This document shows positions 24,608-33,255 of a stretch of DNA of 64,000 nucleotides, in pieces (position 1 is the stretch's first letter; every line of letters starts with the position of its first letter). The DNA is from a virus: the IMG/VR virus record IMGVR_UViG_3300031772_002569, positions 1 to 64,000 of that record; one strand, given 5' to 3'. The notes beneath the pieces were generated by a model. The model worked only from the letters and a program-made list of their open reading frames with translations. It searched no databases and was not told the origin of the DNA. The position numbers were made by a program, and so were the translations under genes.

Positions 24608-25399
24608 TCAACTAAAAAACATATTTTCGGTCTTATTATCCACTCGAATTTCCTCTATTTCTTCTTTATATACAGTATTCTTTGGATATGATTGAAATGG
24701 GTGTTTTAGATTATTTAAAATATTCTTCTTTTTTATCTTATTCCCCAACAAATAGACGTATCTATGTTTGGTGGATTCTTTTTTCCTCCAAAACGTCTTT
24801 CCTATCGTTTTCTTTAAATGTTCTATATTATGTGACCCAAATGTTGAGAATGCTGTTCTTGAGTGCATCCATTTATAATTCGGTGGTCCTGATAATGATA
24901 TGGAGAAGTTAGGCATAAGGGCTAACGACGAATTACCCTGATAATAAAAGCCAGACGCTTGGTAGATGATTCCCCTGTGACCTTGTTCATTATCCGCGTA
25001 ACTTATGACGGCTTTGATTTTGGTCATGTCTCTTTTTAACAAAGATAGGGTATTCGATATACAATAACTTTCTATATTTCTTCCGTATCCGTCGTGAATA
25101 AACAAACGAGTAAGTTCTGTACATTCATTTATTTTAATTAGGGGAGATATTGATTCTGCTGCGCTTCTTCCTACAGGACCACCATAAATCACTGCACCAA
25201 TGAGTTTCACGGGTTTACAATCAAAAAATTCAGAAACATCTTCGGTATGATAATATATTCCGTAAGCTACATCACATAACGTCCATTTATGACTGTAATG
25301 ATATTTTTCTATTAATTCTCTAGCGGAAGACTTATCAATGGATTGTATAACAATCTTTGATGTATCTGTGTAACTTTCTTTTTCTTCGGATATAACCAT
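24608..25399 (-). CDS. Mom-like DNA-modification / acyltransferase-fold protein
   Basis: The 263-residue protein has AREYL-like ARELIEKYHYSHKW at about 25-38, then KLIGAVIYGGPVGRSAAESI, ELTRLFIHDGYGRNIESYCIS, KAVISYADNEQGHRGIIYQASGFYYQG. This order (YHYS, G-A-x-x-x-G-x-P, E-L-x-R-x-x-x-x-D, N-x-x-S, S-Y-A-D-x-x-x-G-H-x-G-x-x-Y-Q-A) is that of phage Mom proteins, a GNAT-like fold that in Mu adds a carbamoylmethyl group to adenine to block restriction. Length is close to Mu Mom (about 240). No com-like regulator is seen nearby. Confidence 0.7.
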   Translation of the reverse strand: MVISEEKESYTDTSKIVIQSIDKSSARELIEKYHYSHKWTLCDVAYGIYYHTEDVSEFFDCKPVKLIGAVIYGGPVGRSAAESISPLIKINECTELTRLFIHDGYGRNIESYCISNTLSLLKRDMTKIKAVISYADNEQGHRGIIYQASGFYYQGNSSLALMPNFSISLSGPPNYKWMHSRTAFSTFGSHNIEHLKKTIGKTFWRKKESTKHRYVYLLGNKIKKKNILNNLKHPFQSYPKNTVYKEEIEEIRVDNKTENMFFS

Positions 25400-25408
25400 G
25401 TATCTACA

Positions 25409-25708
25409 TTACACCAACCGTTCTAATTTCAACATATTTTTTAGTTCCGATTCGTTTTTATATACCATCAATTTTATATCAGGTTGCATACCATGAAGAT
25501 AATTTTTTAGAAATGTGGCTAATGATACAGAACCGTTTTGATGAATGAATCCAATTTTGTGTTTTTTAATCTTACCAAGATTTACATCTAATAATAGATT
25601 TTTGTAATCGGTGTAAGTTTTCATTACACAGTTATCGAAATTACCCACGTTTTTTACGGTATCTATATCTTCATCAACAATGAATACATGTGGTTTGGAG
25701 TTTTTCAT
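25409..25708 (-). CDS. Hypothetical protein with receiver-like fold
   Basis: A 99-residue protein whose start, KPHVFIVDEDIDTVKNV, looks like the first strand and acidic pocket of a response-regulator receiver, followed by alternating strands and helices (KIGFIHQNGSVSLATFLKNYL, DIKLMVYKNESEL). No phosphate-acceptor Asp or conserved Lys is evident, so any similarity is structural at best. It sits between the Mom-like and coiled-coil membrane genes, with gaps of 6-9 bases. Confidence 0.5.
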   Translation of the reverse strand: MKNSKPHVFIVDEDIDTVKNVGNFDNCVMKTYTDYKNLLLDVNLGKIKKHKIGFIHQNGSVSLATFLKNYLHGMQPDIKLMVYKNESELKNMLKLERLV

Positions 25709-25714
25709 AATTTC

Positions 25715-26083
25715 TTACTTATTTTCTAATTCATCTATTCGATGATTTTTTCTTGTTAATTCTTCTTGATAATTTTCTATAGTATTCTTCATCAAGACGG
25801 ATTCTTCCTTTAATCGTGTTAACAACTCTTCATTGTGTTCCAACTCAATCTTTAAGGCGTCGTTTTCCTTTTTGATTTTATCCGAGTCGGAGTGACATTT
25901 ATCGAGTTCTCCCCAAATGTGTTCTCTCATTTCTGATTCTGCTTTAGTCACTGCCTCTATGGCCTTTACCTGCATATCAGTCATTAATTTTGTTTGTTGA
26001 AGTCTCACTCGGCGGTTGGCAACCGCGTATGTCAAAACCAATGTTACCAGTGGTGGTAATAGTATTGTCAATAATTCCAACAT
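25715..26083 (-). CDS. Membrane-anchored coiled-coil protein
   Basis: The 122-residue protein has an N-terminal membrane helix (LLTILLPPLVTLVLTYAVA), then a long coiled coil to the end (residues about 30-120, rich in E, K, L, N). Single N-terminal anchor plus long periplasmic-type coil is the build of inner-membrane spanins, which help disrupt the outer membrane at lysis; no adjacent outer-membrane spanin or endolysin gene is visible, so this is only one possibility. A TATTTATA element lies 27 bases upstream. Confidence 0.5.
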   Translation of the reverse strand: MLELLTILLPPLVTLVLTYAVANRRVRLQQTKLMTDMQVKAIEAVTKAESEMREHIWGELDKCHSDSDKIKKENDALKIELEHNEELLTRLKEESVLMKNTIENYQEELTRKNHRIDELENK

Positions 26084-26147
26084 AAAAAATCCCCAGTCAT
26101 GCCCGTTTTTTATAAATATAATGGAATTATTCTAAAATCAAATGAGT

Positions 26148-28124
26148 TTAACTTTTAGTAATCAATTGACATGAATCATTATTACAAAACCGTTCGACAT
26201 CTGCTTCTTCGTGTTTTATTCCACGGAATTTAACGTGTTTTATCTTAGCAGACATTTTTTCATATTCTTCACGGGTAATAGTCTCATAAGGCATCTGTTT
26301 ATAGGCACCACCCTTTTCGAGTATTGGTAGAAACGATATTCCTTTGAGTTGATACTGATAGAAATTTAATACATGTTGGATTTGGTCTGCTTCATCCTTA
26401 CGGAATGATATAGTGCAAGAAACTTGATTGTCTGCCCAATATCTCTGTAAAAATGCTGCCAAAGCCGCCTGTTCCCAAATACTTACACTTTTTACAGGTC
26501 GCAATTTATCTCCTACATTAACAGGAATTTCTACAACAACCGTAGTGTCTTCGGAACCGTAACACGGTTCAATGTGATAACCAGCTTCTTTAAGGGGAGC
26601 AATCAAATCACTGTATTTAGAAAGTCTCATACGTCGTATATAGCATACGTTTTCAGGAAAGTGAACTCCGGGAGTTGCTCCAGCAACCAAACTTACGGTT
26701 CCACTTGGTTTAATGGAAGTCTTCTTAATGCTTTTTGGTATAGCCAACCAGTCAGAATAAACTTCGTCGTAGTATTCAATCTTCTTGTATCCAGTTTCAC
26801 ACCACGTTTTGAATTCATCAATTCCTCTATTGGATAAGAATTGAACTATTCCACTCATGCTGCATCCGATTCTTCTATTTCTTAACATGACTCGATTCGT
26901 TTCAGGCCAATGCGTTTGTCCGAGTGTAACCGTCTTAGCATACAAGTAAGCATATTTCAAGGTAATCATGTAGTCTTCTATACTTTCGTGATTATTAGGA
27001 AATGTTTCAACCAAGCAACATAATTCGTAAGATTCCAAACTTTGTTCAAGACATGGATTCCCTCCTTCAACTCTATGGTCTTTGTGATCTTTCCCGTTAT
27101 TCATACGGGAATATCCTTTCATATTCTCCAACCATGCATATCCAGGTTCTCCGTTTATTTTTGTTCTTTCGGAAGCATTGGCATAATCCATTCCCAATTC
27201 ACAAAAAATGGAATTGTTAGATGTCCATCCATATTCTTCTCGTTGTGGGTTCTTTTTATAATTCTTTAAGTCAAGATATTCGTCGGAGTTATAATCACCA
27301 AATACAATTTCTGCTGTTCTACGAACGTTTCCTGCAACTACACACTTTCCAATCAAATTCATTGTATCTACAATTGTTGTGATTGTAATTGGTTGTCCAA
27401 CATTTTTTTCAAACACTAAACGTAAACTATCGTGAAGGTCTATTAGAGGTTGTGGACCGGATGAAACACCACCAAATCCTTTGATTGGTTTTCCGGCTTC
27501 TCGAATCAAAGAATAATCAAAATAAACTTCTTTTGTCTCAAGAAGATATGATTCTATCAACGATTTCGTAGATTCTACCCAACCTTCTCTTGTGTCAGCA
27601 ATTTTATAAATATGTTCTTGACATAAAGTTGGTTTTCCTACTTTTATTTTTCCTGCACCACGTATATCAAATCCTACACCGACGCCTAACATTGACATAT
27701 CCATCAAAAAACAAAATGATTTAGATACATCCTCTTTTATTGTTGATGTAGAAACGAATGCACAGTTATTTAACGCAGCATACAAATGTCTCTCTTCGGT
27801 GATTGGACTTCCCATAGCCCACAAACCTCTTCCGGGAGGAAGAAATTTCATATTGAACATTCTATCATACATCTCCTGTGCCGACTTCTGAGCTTTTATA
27901 GAATTCCATCCGAGTTTGTGTTGTTCTATCCAAGTCTTTTGCATGTTGAACGTGCCTTCTACGACACGTTGAACTGTTTCCCACCACTTTTCATTATCTC
28001 CATTTATTTTAATTCTTGAGTATGTTCTTAGATAAACCAATTCTCCTAATCCATTAAATCCAAAGGGAGGTTTCTGTCTTTTATACTTTTCGAGGAATGC
28101 GTCGGTTAGCCTAAATTTATCCAT
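26148..28124 (-). CDS. nrdJ: Adenosylcobalamin-dependent ribonucleoside-triphosphate reductase (class II)
   Basis: Reduces ribonucleotides to deoxyribonucleotides using coenzyme B12. The 658-residue protein matches the monomeric Lactobacillus leichmannii type: FLPPGRGLWAMGS, C121 in NNCAF (first redox Cys), NPCLE at 356-360 (C358 thiyl radical site and E360), C369 in the position of the second redox Cys, and a C-terminal C647-x4-C652 pair that passes electrons. It is shorter than the leichmannii enzyme (739). No NrdB, NrdA or NrdG is in the window. A B12 supply from the host would be needed. Confidence 0.88.
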   Translation of the reverse strand: MDKFRLTDAFLEKYKRQKPPFGFNGLGELVYLRTYSRIKINGDNEKWWETVQRVVEGTFNMQKTWIEQHKLGWNSIKAQKSAQEMYDRMFNMKFLPPGRGLWAMGSPITEERHLYAALNNCAFVSTSTIKEDVSKSFCFLMDMSMLGVGVGFDIRGAGKIKVGKPTLCQEHIYKIADTREGWVESTKSLIESYLLETKEVYFDYSLIREAGKPIKGFGGVSSGPQPLIDLHDSLRLVFEKNVGQPITITTIVDTMNLIGKCVVAGNVRRTAEIVFGDYNSDEYLDLKNYKKNPQREEYGWTSNNSIFCELGMDYANASERTKINGEPGYAWLENMKGYSRMNNGKDHKDHRVEGGNPCLEQSLESYELCCLVETFPNNHESIEDYMITLKYAYLYAKTVTLGQTHWPETNRVMLRNRRIGCSMSGIVQFLSNRGIDEFKTWCETGYKKIEYYDEVYSDWLAIPKSIKKTSIKPSGTVSLVAGATPGVHFPENVCYIRRMRLSKYSDLIAPLKEAGYHIEPCYGSEDTTVVVEIPVNVGDKLRPVKSVSIWEQAALAAFLQRYWADNQVSCTISFRKDEADQIQHVLNFYQYQLKGISFLPILEKGGAYKQMPYETITREEYEKMSAKIKHVKFRGIKHEEADVERFCNNDSCQLITKS

Positions 28125-28243
28125 ATTCTTTAATTCGTTCTTGCTTTATTTTCTAATAATTATGATTATATATTCAATTACTTTAATAAATCACAAATTG
28201 AACAGAAATTTATTTTTGCGTTTACTTTTTTTTCAAAGTACTA

Positions 28244-29656
28244 TCAATTGAAATCCTTATCGTCTGGAATTTCTCTTTCATCCAATGCTTTGTTTTTCTT
28301 TACTTTATTCCAATTATCTCGGAGAATATTTTTGGTGGTATCTTCAGCGCTGCTCATTTTTTGTTGAACCTCAATTCCCTCTCTGGTAGATGGGTCAAAT
28401 ACTTGAATGTTTCCATTCGACGAATCGAAAAAGGTTGGAAACGTTATTCCATCGGCACCGAAACGGTTTTTCATAACATGAATTCTAGCAGTAGATGCTG
28501 CTTTGTCTTCCATCTTTCTTGATAATGAAAGAATAAAATCTCCCGTCATAATTTTTCTATAAGAATCAGCAACGTTATGTGCTTGGATTACTTCTTCTTC
28601 GTGGGAAGAACGATTTGATTGTGATGCTGTCCATATTGGAATTTGTAATTCTCCGGCTACCGTTCTTAATTCTTCATATACACTTCCTGCTTCGGAATAA
28701 GAATTGGAATTCTTTTCGGCTGTCATTGGTCGTAACAAATCGGCGTAATCTACCACCATCATATCAATTTTTTTACCGGTTAACATCTGAATTCTTTCCG
28801 CGTGAGTTTTTAAATTATGTGGGGCAATAGTCTTGATGGGGAAATATTTAATGAATAGTCTTCCGGGAATATCCGATATTTTCTTTTTGACTATCTCAAC
28901 ATTTTGACGAATTGATTGGAAATCGATTCCTGTGAAACAGGCATCATATCTAAGTCCTACATAGTTTTCATTTAATTCCAATGTAAAGTGTGCCACATTT
29001 TTTCCACGTTTCATGGCTTCAGCACCTAACCTTGCCAATAACCATGATTTACCGGAACCAGCAGGGGCAACAATAAATCCCAATTCTCCTTTTGCTAATC
29101 CACCGTCACAAATTTGGTCAATGATTTCCCATCCTGTAGGTATGGTTTCTCTTGCCATCTCACTCATTCTTTTCTCAATATCTTCAGTATAATCATGACC
29201 CAAATTTCGTTCGCTTCCAGCCTTTAATGCATCATCTACAACGTTCTTGATGCTATCATATTGACCTTGTTTTAAATAGTCAACCGATTCCATAATAGCA
29301 TTCTTGAGCTTTTGATTCCTACAAAATTCCAAGAACTGTTCCTTAACGAATTTCAAATCCGTGTCGTTCATTTTTGTATATACCAATCTTAATTGATCTA
29401 TCACCGATCTTTTTAAGACTTCATTTTCTATATTGTCTGATTTGATTTTGAATACGTTCAAGGTTGGAAGGTCTTTGTAGTGAATGAAGTATTCCTTTGT
29501 AGTTTCTACAACCCATTTGTTTGCATCTGTTTCCCAGTATTCTACACTGAGAATGTCATATATTCGTTCAAGAAACAATTTATCCGATATCAATGCTGAT
29601 ACACACTTTGTTTGAAACTCTTGTCCGAATTTTTTTAGATTGTCTATTTCCGTCAT
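28244..29656 (-). CDS. 41: Replicative DNA helicase (T4 gp41 / DnaB-like)
   Basis: Unwinds DNA at the replication fork. The 470-residue protein has an N-terminal helical domain to about 150, then the RecA-like core: GWEIIDQICDGGLAKGELGF, Walker A APAGSGKS at 197-204, a FTLELNENYVGLRYDA segment (H1a), Walker B DMMVVDYADLL at 298-308, PIWTASQSNRSS (H3) and VMKNRFGADG (H4 arginine finger region). Length matches T4 gp41 (475). A clear GAGGA ribosome site precedes the ATG. Confidence 0.9.
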   Translation of the reverse strand: MTEIDNLKKFGQEFQTKCVSALISDKLFLERIYDILSVEYWETDANKWVVETTKEYFIHYKDLPTLNVFKIKSDNIENEVLKRSVIDQLRLVYTKMNDTDLKFVKEQFLEFCRNQKLKNAIMESVDYLKQGQYDSIKNVVDDALKAGSERNLGHDYTEDIEKRMSEMARETIPTGWEIIDQICDGGLAKGELGFIVAPAGSGKSWLLARLGAEAMKRGKNVAHFTLELNENYVGLRYDACFTGIDFQSIRQNVEIVKKKISDIPGRLFIKYFPIKTIAPHNLKTHAERIQMLTGKKIDMMVVDYADLLRPMTAEKNSNSYSEAGSVYEELRTVAGELQIPIWTASQSNRSSHEEEVIQAHNVADSYRKIMTGDFILSLSRKMEDKAASTARIHVMKNRFGADGITFPTFFDSSNGNIQVFDPSTREGIEVQQKMSSAEDTTKNILRDNWNKVKKNKALDEREIPDDKDFN

Positions 29657-29889
29657 AATGTAATTCCTCTTTTTTAATCGTTATGTACTTTATCATTCAT
29701 ATCTTAAGTGTAAACTTAAAATATCGGAAGATAGTATGTGAACGTTTTTTGTTGTTTAATTAGATTGTACATAATTTTTATACTACTGTCTTAGTATTTT
29801 TATTTTGATTTTCATTTGTTACGCGATACTTATAAATTGAAATCGCCTGTAGGGGCGCTCAACAATCAAAAAGAAAGAGATAAGAAAGT
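29657..29889. other. Divergent intergenic region
   Basis: 233 bases between the helicase gene and the + gene at 29890, very AT-rich. It holds a 6-bp inverted repeat TTAAGT(GTAA)ACTTAA, a TATAAA at 29831-29836 with a weak TTGATT 20 bases before it, and a small CGCC/GGCG hairpin just before the + gene. No coding frame seen. It probably carries promoters in both directions. Confidence 0.4.
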
Positions 29890-30747
29890 ATGAACAAGCC
29901 AGACATTAATATTCTAGTCAACAACAATCGTTGCAAATTCTATTACCACGAAGGAAAAACTTACGTGGAAGCAAAACAGGGTTCGGAATACACCATCGAA
30001 ATAAAGAACAATCAATATGGCCGTGTCGAAGCCGTTTGTTCTGTTGACGGTCTTTCCGTATTAACAGGAAAAACAGCCGGAGAAAATGATACGGGTTATG
30101 TAGTTGATGGATATCATCCATTGAAGATCGAAGGATTCAGACATTCCAAAGATGCGGTAGGAGCTTTCAAGTTTGAATTGAAGGATAATTCGTATGCTGC
30201 TGAAAAAGGTAAAAAATCCAAAAGAAATTGTGGTGTGATTGGAATAAGACTTTTTTCTGAAAAAGAAAAGCCTATAAATTTACCTCCAATTTGGATACAC
30301 GACCATACTAAATCTAATCTTTGTCCGTCTATCACTCCATATTGGGGAGATTGGGCAACAATCACCTGTAAAGGAATGAGTAATCAAACATTTACTTCCG
30401 GATTGATGTCTAAAAATTTATCATTCGATGGCAATGCCGGCGTGAACCCCCCAGCGAATTTTTGTAATTCTGTTCCTTCATCAGAAAACTCCATTCTTCG
30501 TTCTATTAATACCGAAAAGAAAGAAAAAGGATTTGATATGGGAACTGCTTGGGGGTCTAACAAGGAGAGTAAAGTCATTACAGTTTCTTTTGACCGGGGT
30601 TCTTTGGAGTTCGAAATGGATATCTATTACGCCAGTCGTGAATCGTTGATTGAGATGGGAGTTCCTATTCAAAATCAAACAAAGGTCAACTTTCCTAACA
30701 GTTTTCCGAATGGATTTGCTCAACCACCTAAGAATTGGAAGAAGTAA
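29890..30747 (+). CDS. Conserved hypothetical protein
   Basis: The 285-residue protein has a beta-rich first half (FYYHEGKTYVEAKQGSEYTIE, KNNQYGRVEAVCSVDGLSV, GYVVDGYHPLKIEGFR), a pattern I have seen in proteins of unknown role in phages and bacteria, where an N-terminal H-E-G-x-x-Y-V-E-A and S-V-D-G-L-S-V recur. The second half is Ser/Pro/Asn-rich. No signal peptide. It is one of few + strand genes amid minus-strand replication genes, with an A/G-rich ribosome site. Confidence 0.6.
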   Translation: MNKPDINILVNNNRCKFYYHEGKTYVEAKQGSEYTIEIKNNQYGRVEAVCSVDGLSVLTGKTAGENDTGYVVDGYHPLKIEGFRHSKDAVGAFKFELKDNSYAAEKGKKSKRNCGVIGIRLFSEKEKPINLPPIWIHDHTKSNLCPSITPYWGDWATITCKGMSNQTFTSGLMSKNLSFDGNAGVNPPANFCNSVPSSENSILRSINTEKKEKGFDMGTAWGSNKESKVITVSFDRGSLEFEMDIYYASRESLIEMGVPIQNQTKVNFPNSFPNGFAQPPKNWKK

Positions 30748-30760
30748 TTAGTTGAGATAG

Positions 30761-30782
30761 GGAGTCGAAAGGATTTGACTCC
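30761..30782 (+). terminator. Terminator-like hairpin between convergent genes
   Basis: GGAGTCGAA, loop AGGA, TTTGACTCC: a 9-bp stem (one G-U pair) followed on the + strand by TTATT. It lies 13 bases after the stop of the + gene ending at 30747 and ends one base before the stop of the converging minus gene. Confidence 0.5.
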
Positions 30783-30965
30783 TTATTCATCCGAATACAT
30801 AGGATTCCAGTCTCCATCATCCTTTTTCTGATAACCAATAATACGTTTTGGTATTTTACTGACTTCTTTTTTCTCTATCTTCTTTTCCTGACTCTTTTCG
30901 TATTGTTCAATTCTGGACTTACCTTTGCGACTGGCTGCTTTTTTATTTTCTGTATTCTTTTTCAT
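30783..30965 (-). CDS. Small basic hypothetical protein
   Basis: A 60-residue, very lysine-rich protein (NTENKKAASRKGKSRIEQYEK, then KKIEKKEVSKIPKRIIGYQ) ending in an acidic GDWNPMYSDE. It overlaps the exonuclease gene by 4 bases as ATGA. The composition suggests a disordered nucleic-acid-binding peptide. No family recognised. Confidence 0.55.
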   Translation of the reverse strand: MKKNTENKKAASRKGKSRIEQYEKSQEKKIEKKEVSKIPKRIIGYQKKDDGDWNPMYSDE

Positions 30966-32044
30966 TCTTTGATATATCCATCCAATTTAGTGAAACACTC
31001 TCCTATCCATGTTTGGTAGTTAGGAATGTTATTCCACAGTTTATCTTCTGTTACGAGTTTTGAAAACTCAAATCTGTTTAATTTAGTTATGGGATTGTCT
31101 AATGAATCTTTGACGTGCAACTGAGCAAACGTTTGTAGTTGTGTATTGTGCAATTGCATCAACTCGTAATTTCTTTCGACTCCGTTTTTATCGTTCAAGA
31201 TATTTTCATATATCTTCCAATCATTTTCTGCCTTCTCACATAACACAAATAAATCCACAGGCAAAAGAGTTTTCCCTTCCCTTAATTCAGGAAACGCTTT
31301 AAGTAATGTTTTTAATCCACATCCTTTGATGCCAGGAATATTATCCGACACATCTCCATCCAATGCTCTATAGAGAGTAAAGTTATTCGAGTGTATTCCG
31401 TATTCATTAATAACCTCGGACGGGCCGTATAGTTTTTTCTTTGTTGGACTCCATACCGATATTCTTTCTGTAACCAATTGTAAAAAGTCTTTGTCCGATG
31501 ACATTATACAAATATCCCATTCCTTGAAATGATCCGTCGCACAGTATGCGATTGTATCGTCTGCTTCTACGTTATCCAAAGATAACATGTTTACAGGAAT
31601 ATTTTGAAGGTATTCTACTGTTCTTTGTAATTGTTTCTTGAGGTTTCTATCTTCGTCATTTAAACCGTCGTCGTCATTAGCATAAGCACGATTGAGACGA
31701 ATCTTTGTTTTTCTTCTTTGTTTGTAGTCTGGAAAGATTTTTCTTCGTTTTAGAGAACCACCGGGGCCGTCAAATATAACCACACATCTGTCTGGTTTGC
31801 ACATTTTGATAGCATACCCCATACTCTTCAAAAATCCTGAAATGCCTCCTGTGTGCAATCCATCTTCGTTCATGGATGGAATGGCTGCAAAACAACGGAG
31901 GAAGGTGTTGTATCCATCTACTAACAACACCTTCCTCCGTGTAGAATTACTTAATCCATTTTTATCGACTTGAGTTTTTGCTTCCTTCAGATTTTCCCAA
32001 ATTGAGAACAACTTACTCTTGTCATTTGTGTCCATATTATTCAT
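30962..32044 (-). CDS. 5'-3' exonuclease / flap endonuclease (T4 RNase H-like)
   Basis: Removes RNA primers and flaps on the lagging strand. The 360-residue protein has KVLLVDGYNTFLR (metal Asp43), VVIFDGPGGSLKRRKIFPDYKQRR, VEADDTIAYCA (E160, D162, D163), MSSDKDFLQLV (Asp pair near 184-186) and GDVSDNIPGIKGCGLKT, the helix-hairpin-helix DNA-binding segment. These are the ordered motifs of the FEN family. It overlaps recA by 8 bases and follows it in one transcript. Confidence 0.9.
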   Translation of the reverse strand: MNNMDTNDKSKLFSIWENLKEAKTQVDKNGLSNSTRRKVLLVDGYNTFLRCFAAIPSMNEDGLHTGGISGFLKSMGYAIKMCKPDRCVVIFDGPGGSLKRRKIFPDYKQRRKTKIRLNRAYANDDDGLNDEDRNLKKQLQRTVEYLQNIPVNMLSLDNVEADDTIAYCATDHFKEWDICIMSSDKDFLQLVTERISVWSPTKKKLYGPSEVINEYGIHSNNFTLYRALDGDVSDNIPGIKGCGLKTLLKAFPELREGKTLLPVDLFVLCEKAENDWKIYENILNDKNGVERNYELMQLHNTQLQTFAQLHVKDSLDNPITKLNRFEFSKLVTEDKLWNNIPNYQTWIGECFTKLDGYIKE

Positions 32045-33188
32045 CTGAAACTGACTTACCTAATTCAGCGTCCTCATCATCGGTAACAACAATATCTTCA
32101 TCTATTTTGCTGTTTGGATCACGATATGTCATTACATATTGATTACAAATTGAATTATAGACTAATTGTTTGAATGCTGTGTCGGTGTTTACCCTTTCAA
32201 CGAATTCTCTAGCTGATAGCCTGAATTTTTCTTCGCCTAAAGTCATATCATACGCTCCTTTGGAGGATGTTGCTATTCCTTTTGCTTTTAAGAAATCCAA
32301 CCAACTAGCTAAGTCTTGAACTCCGGAATCGAAGAAGATGTCGAATTCAGCAACCCTTTGTGGAGGGCCCATGCGATTCTTTACGACTTGGGCTTTACAT
32401 TTGTTTCCAACTACATCGTCGCCCTTTTTAATCTTACCTGTGGAACTAAGTCGAACACGAACTGAACAGTGATAAGCTAGGGATTTACCTCCACTCACGA
32501 CGTATTTATCTCCAAACGCCATGGCGTTCATGTTCATACGGAGTTGATTGGTGAATACGATTAATACTCGTTGTTTACCTATGAGACTTGTTATCTTTCT
32601 CATGGCTTTTGATATAATGATTGACTTAGATGTATTATATCCGTCCTTACCGTGTTCGGCTTCCATTTCGGTGTCACAACTCGCGGCAGCAACAGAATCA
32701 ACAACAATGGTCAATAACCTATCACTGTTGGCTTTTCTAATGGTTCCAATGATGTGTTCCATGTAAGAGAATATTTCTTCTACCGTGGTTAATGGAACAT
32801 AAGCACATTTTGAAAGGTCAACTCCTACAGCCTTCCAGAAATCTGGAGCGGCAGCAGTTTCAGTATCAATGAATACTCCTATTCCGCCTTTCTTTTGAGT
32901 GTTAGCTATAATATGCGCAGCTAGAAGCGATTTTCCTGAACCTTCTAATCCATTTAATTCGACCATTCTTCCGACAGGCAATCCGCCATCCGGACGATTT
33001 GAAATGGCTAAATCCAAAAGGGTTGAGCCTGTTGAAATCCAGTCTGTAATAACCGATGGGTCTTCTTGGTCATCTAAGAAGAAGGCAACTTTACCTCCTT
33101 CTTTGTTAAGTTTGTTCATCGAATTTACCAACAATTCCGTGAGTTCGTCTCTTTTTTGAGGGTTCTCTTGTAAATTTTTCTTTTTCAT
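32037..33188 (-). CDS. RecA/UvsX recombinase
   Basis: Strand-exchange protein for recombination-dependent replication and repair. The 383-residue protein has Walker A GLEGSGKS at 80-87, the catalytic FIDTETAA (Glu110), Walker B LLTIVVDSVAA at 158-168, VLIVFTNQLRMNM (the L2-like allosteric Q-L-R), and GGKSLAYHCSVRVRL. The order and spacing resemble bacterial RecA more than T4 UvsX. It sits between the single-strand binding protein and the 5'-3' exonuclease genes. Confidence 0.9.
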   Translation of the reverse strand: MKKKNLQENPQKRDELTELLVNSMNKLNKEGGKVAFFLDDQEDPSVITDWISTGSTLLDLAISNRPDGGLPVGRMVELNGLEGSGKSLLAAHIIANTQKKGGIGVFIDTETAAAPDFWKAVGVDLSKCAYVPLTTVEEIFSYMEHIIGTIRKANSDRLLTIVVDSVAAASCDTEMEAEHGKDGYNTSKSIIISKAMRKITSLIGKQRVLIVFTNQLRMNMNAMAFGDKYVVSGGKSLAYHCSVRVRLSSTGKIKKGDDVVGNKCKAQVVKNRMGPPQRVAEFDIFFDSGVQDLASWLDFLKAKGIATSSKGAYDMTLGEEKFRLSAREFVERVNTDTAFKQLVYNSICNQYVMTYRDPNSKIDEDIVVTDDEDAELGKSVSDE

Positions 33189-33212
33189 AAATTATTCTTT
33201 CAATTATATACA

Positions 33213-33242
33213 GAAATAGTACACCTCTCGATGTACTATTTC
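33213..33242 (-). other. AT-rich stem-loop between gp32-like and recA genes
   Basis: GAAATAGTACA and TGTACTATTTC form a perfect 11-bp stem with an 8-base loop. It occupies half of the 67-base gap. There is no uridine tract, so an RNA processing or partial termination signal is more likely than a full terminator. It could set the higher level of the single-strand binding protein relative to recA. Confidence 0.45.
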
Positions 33243-33255
33243 AATATATTTTATT

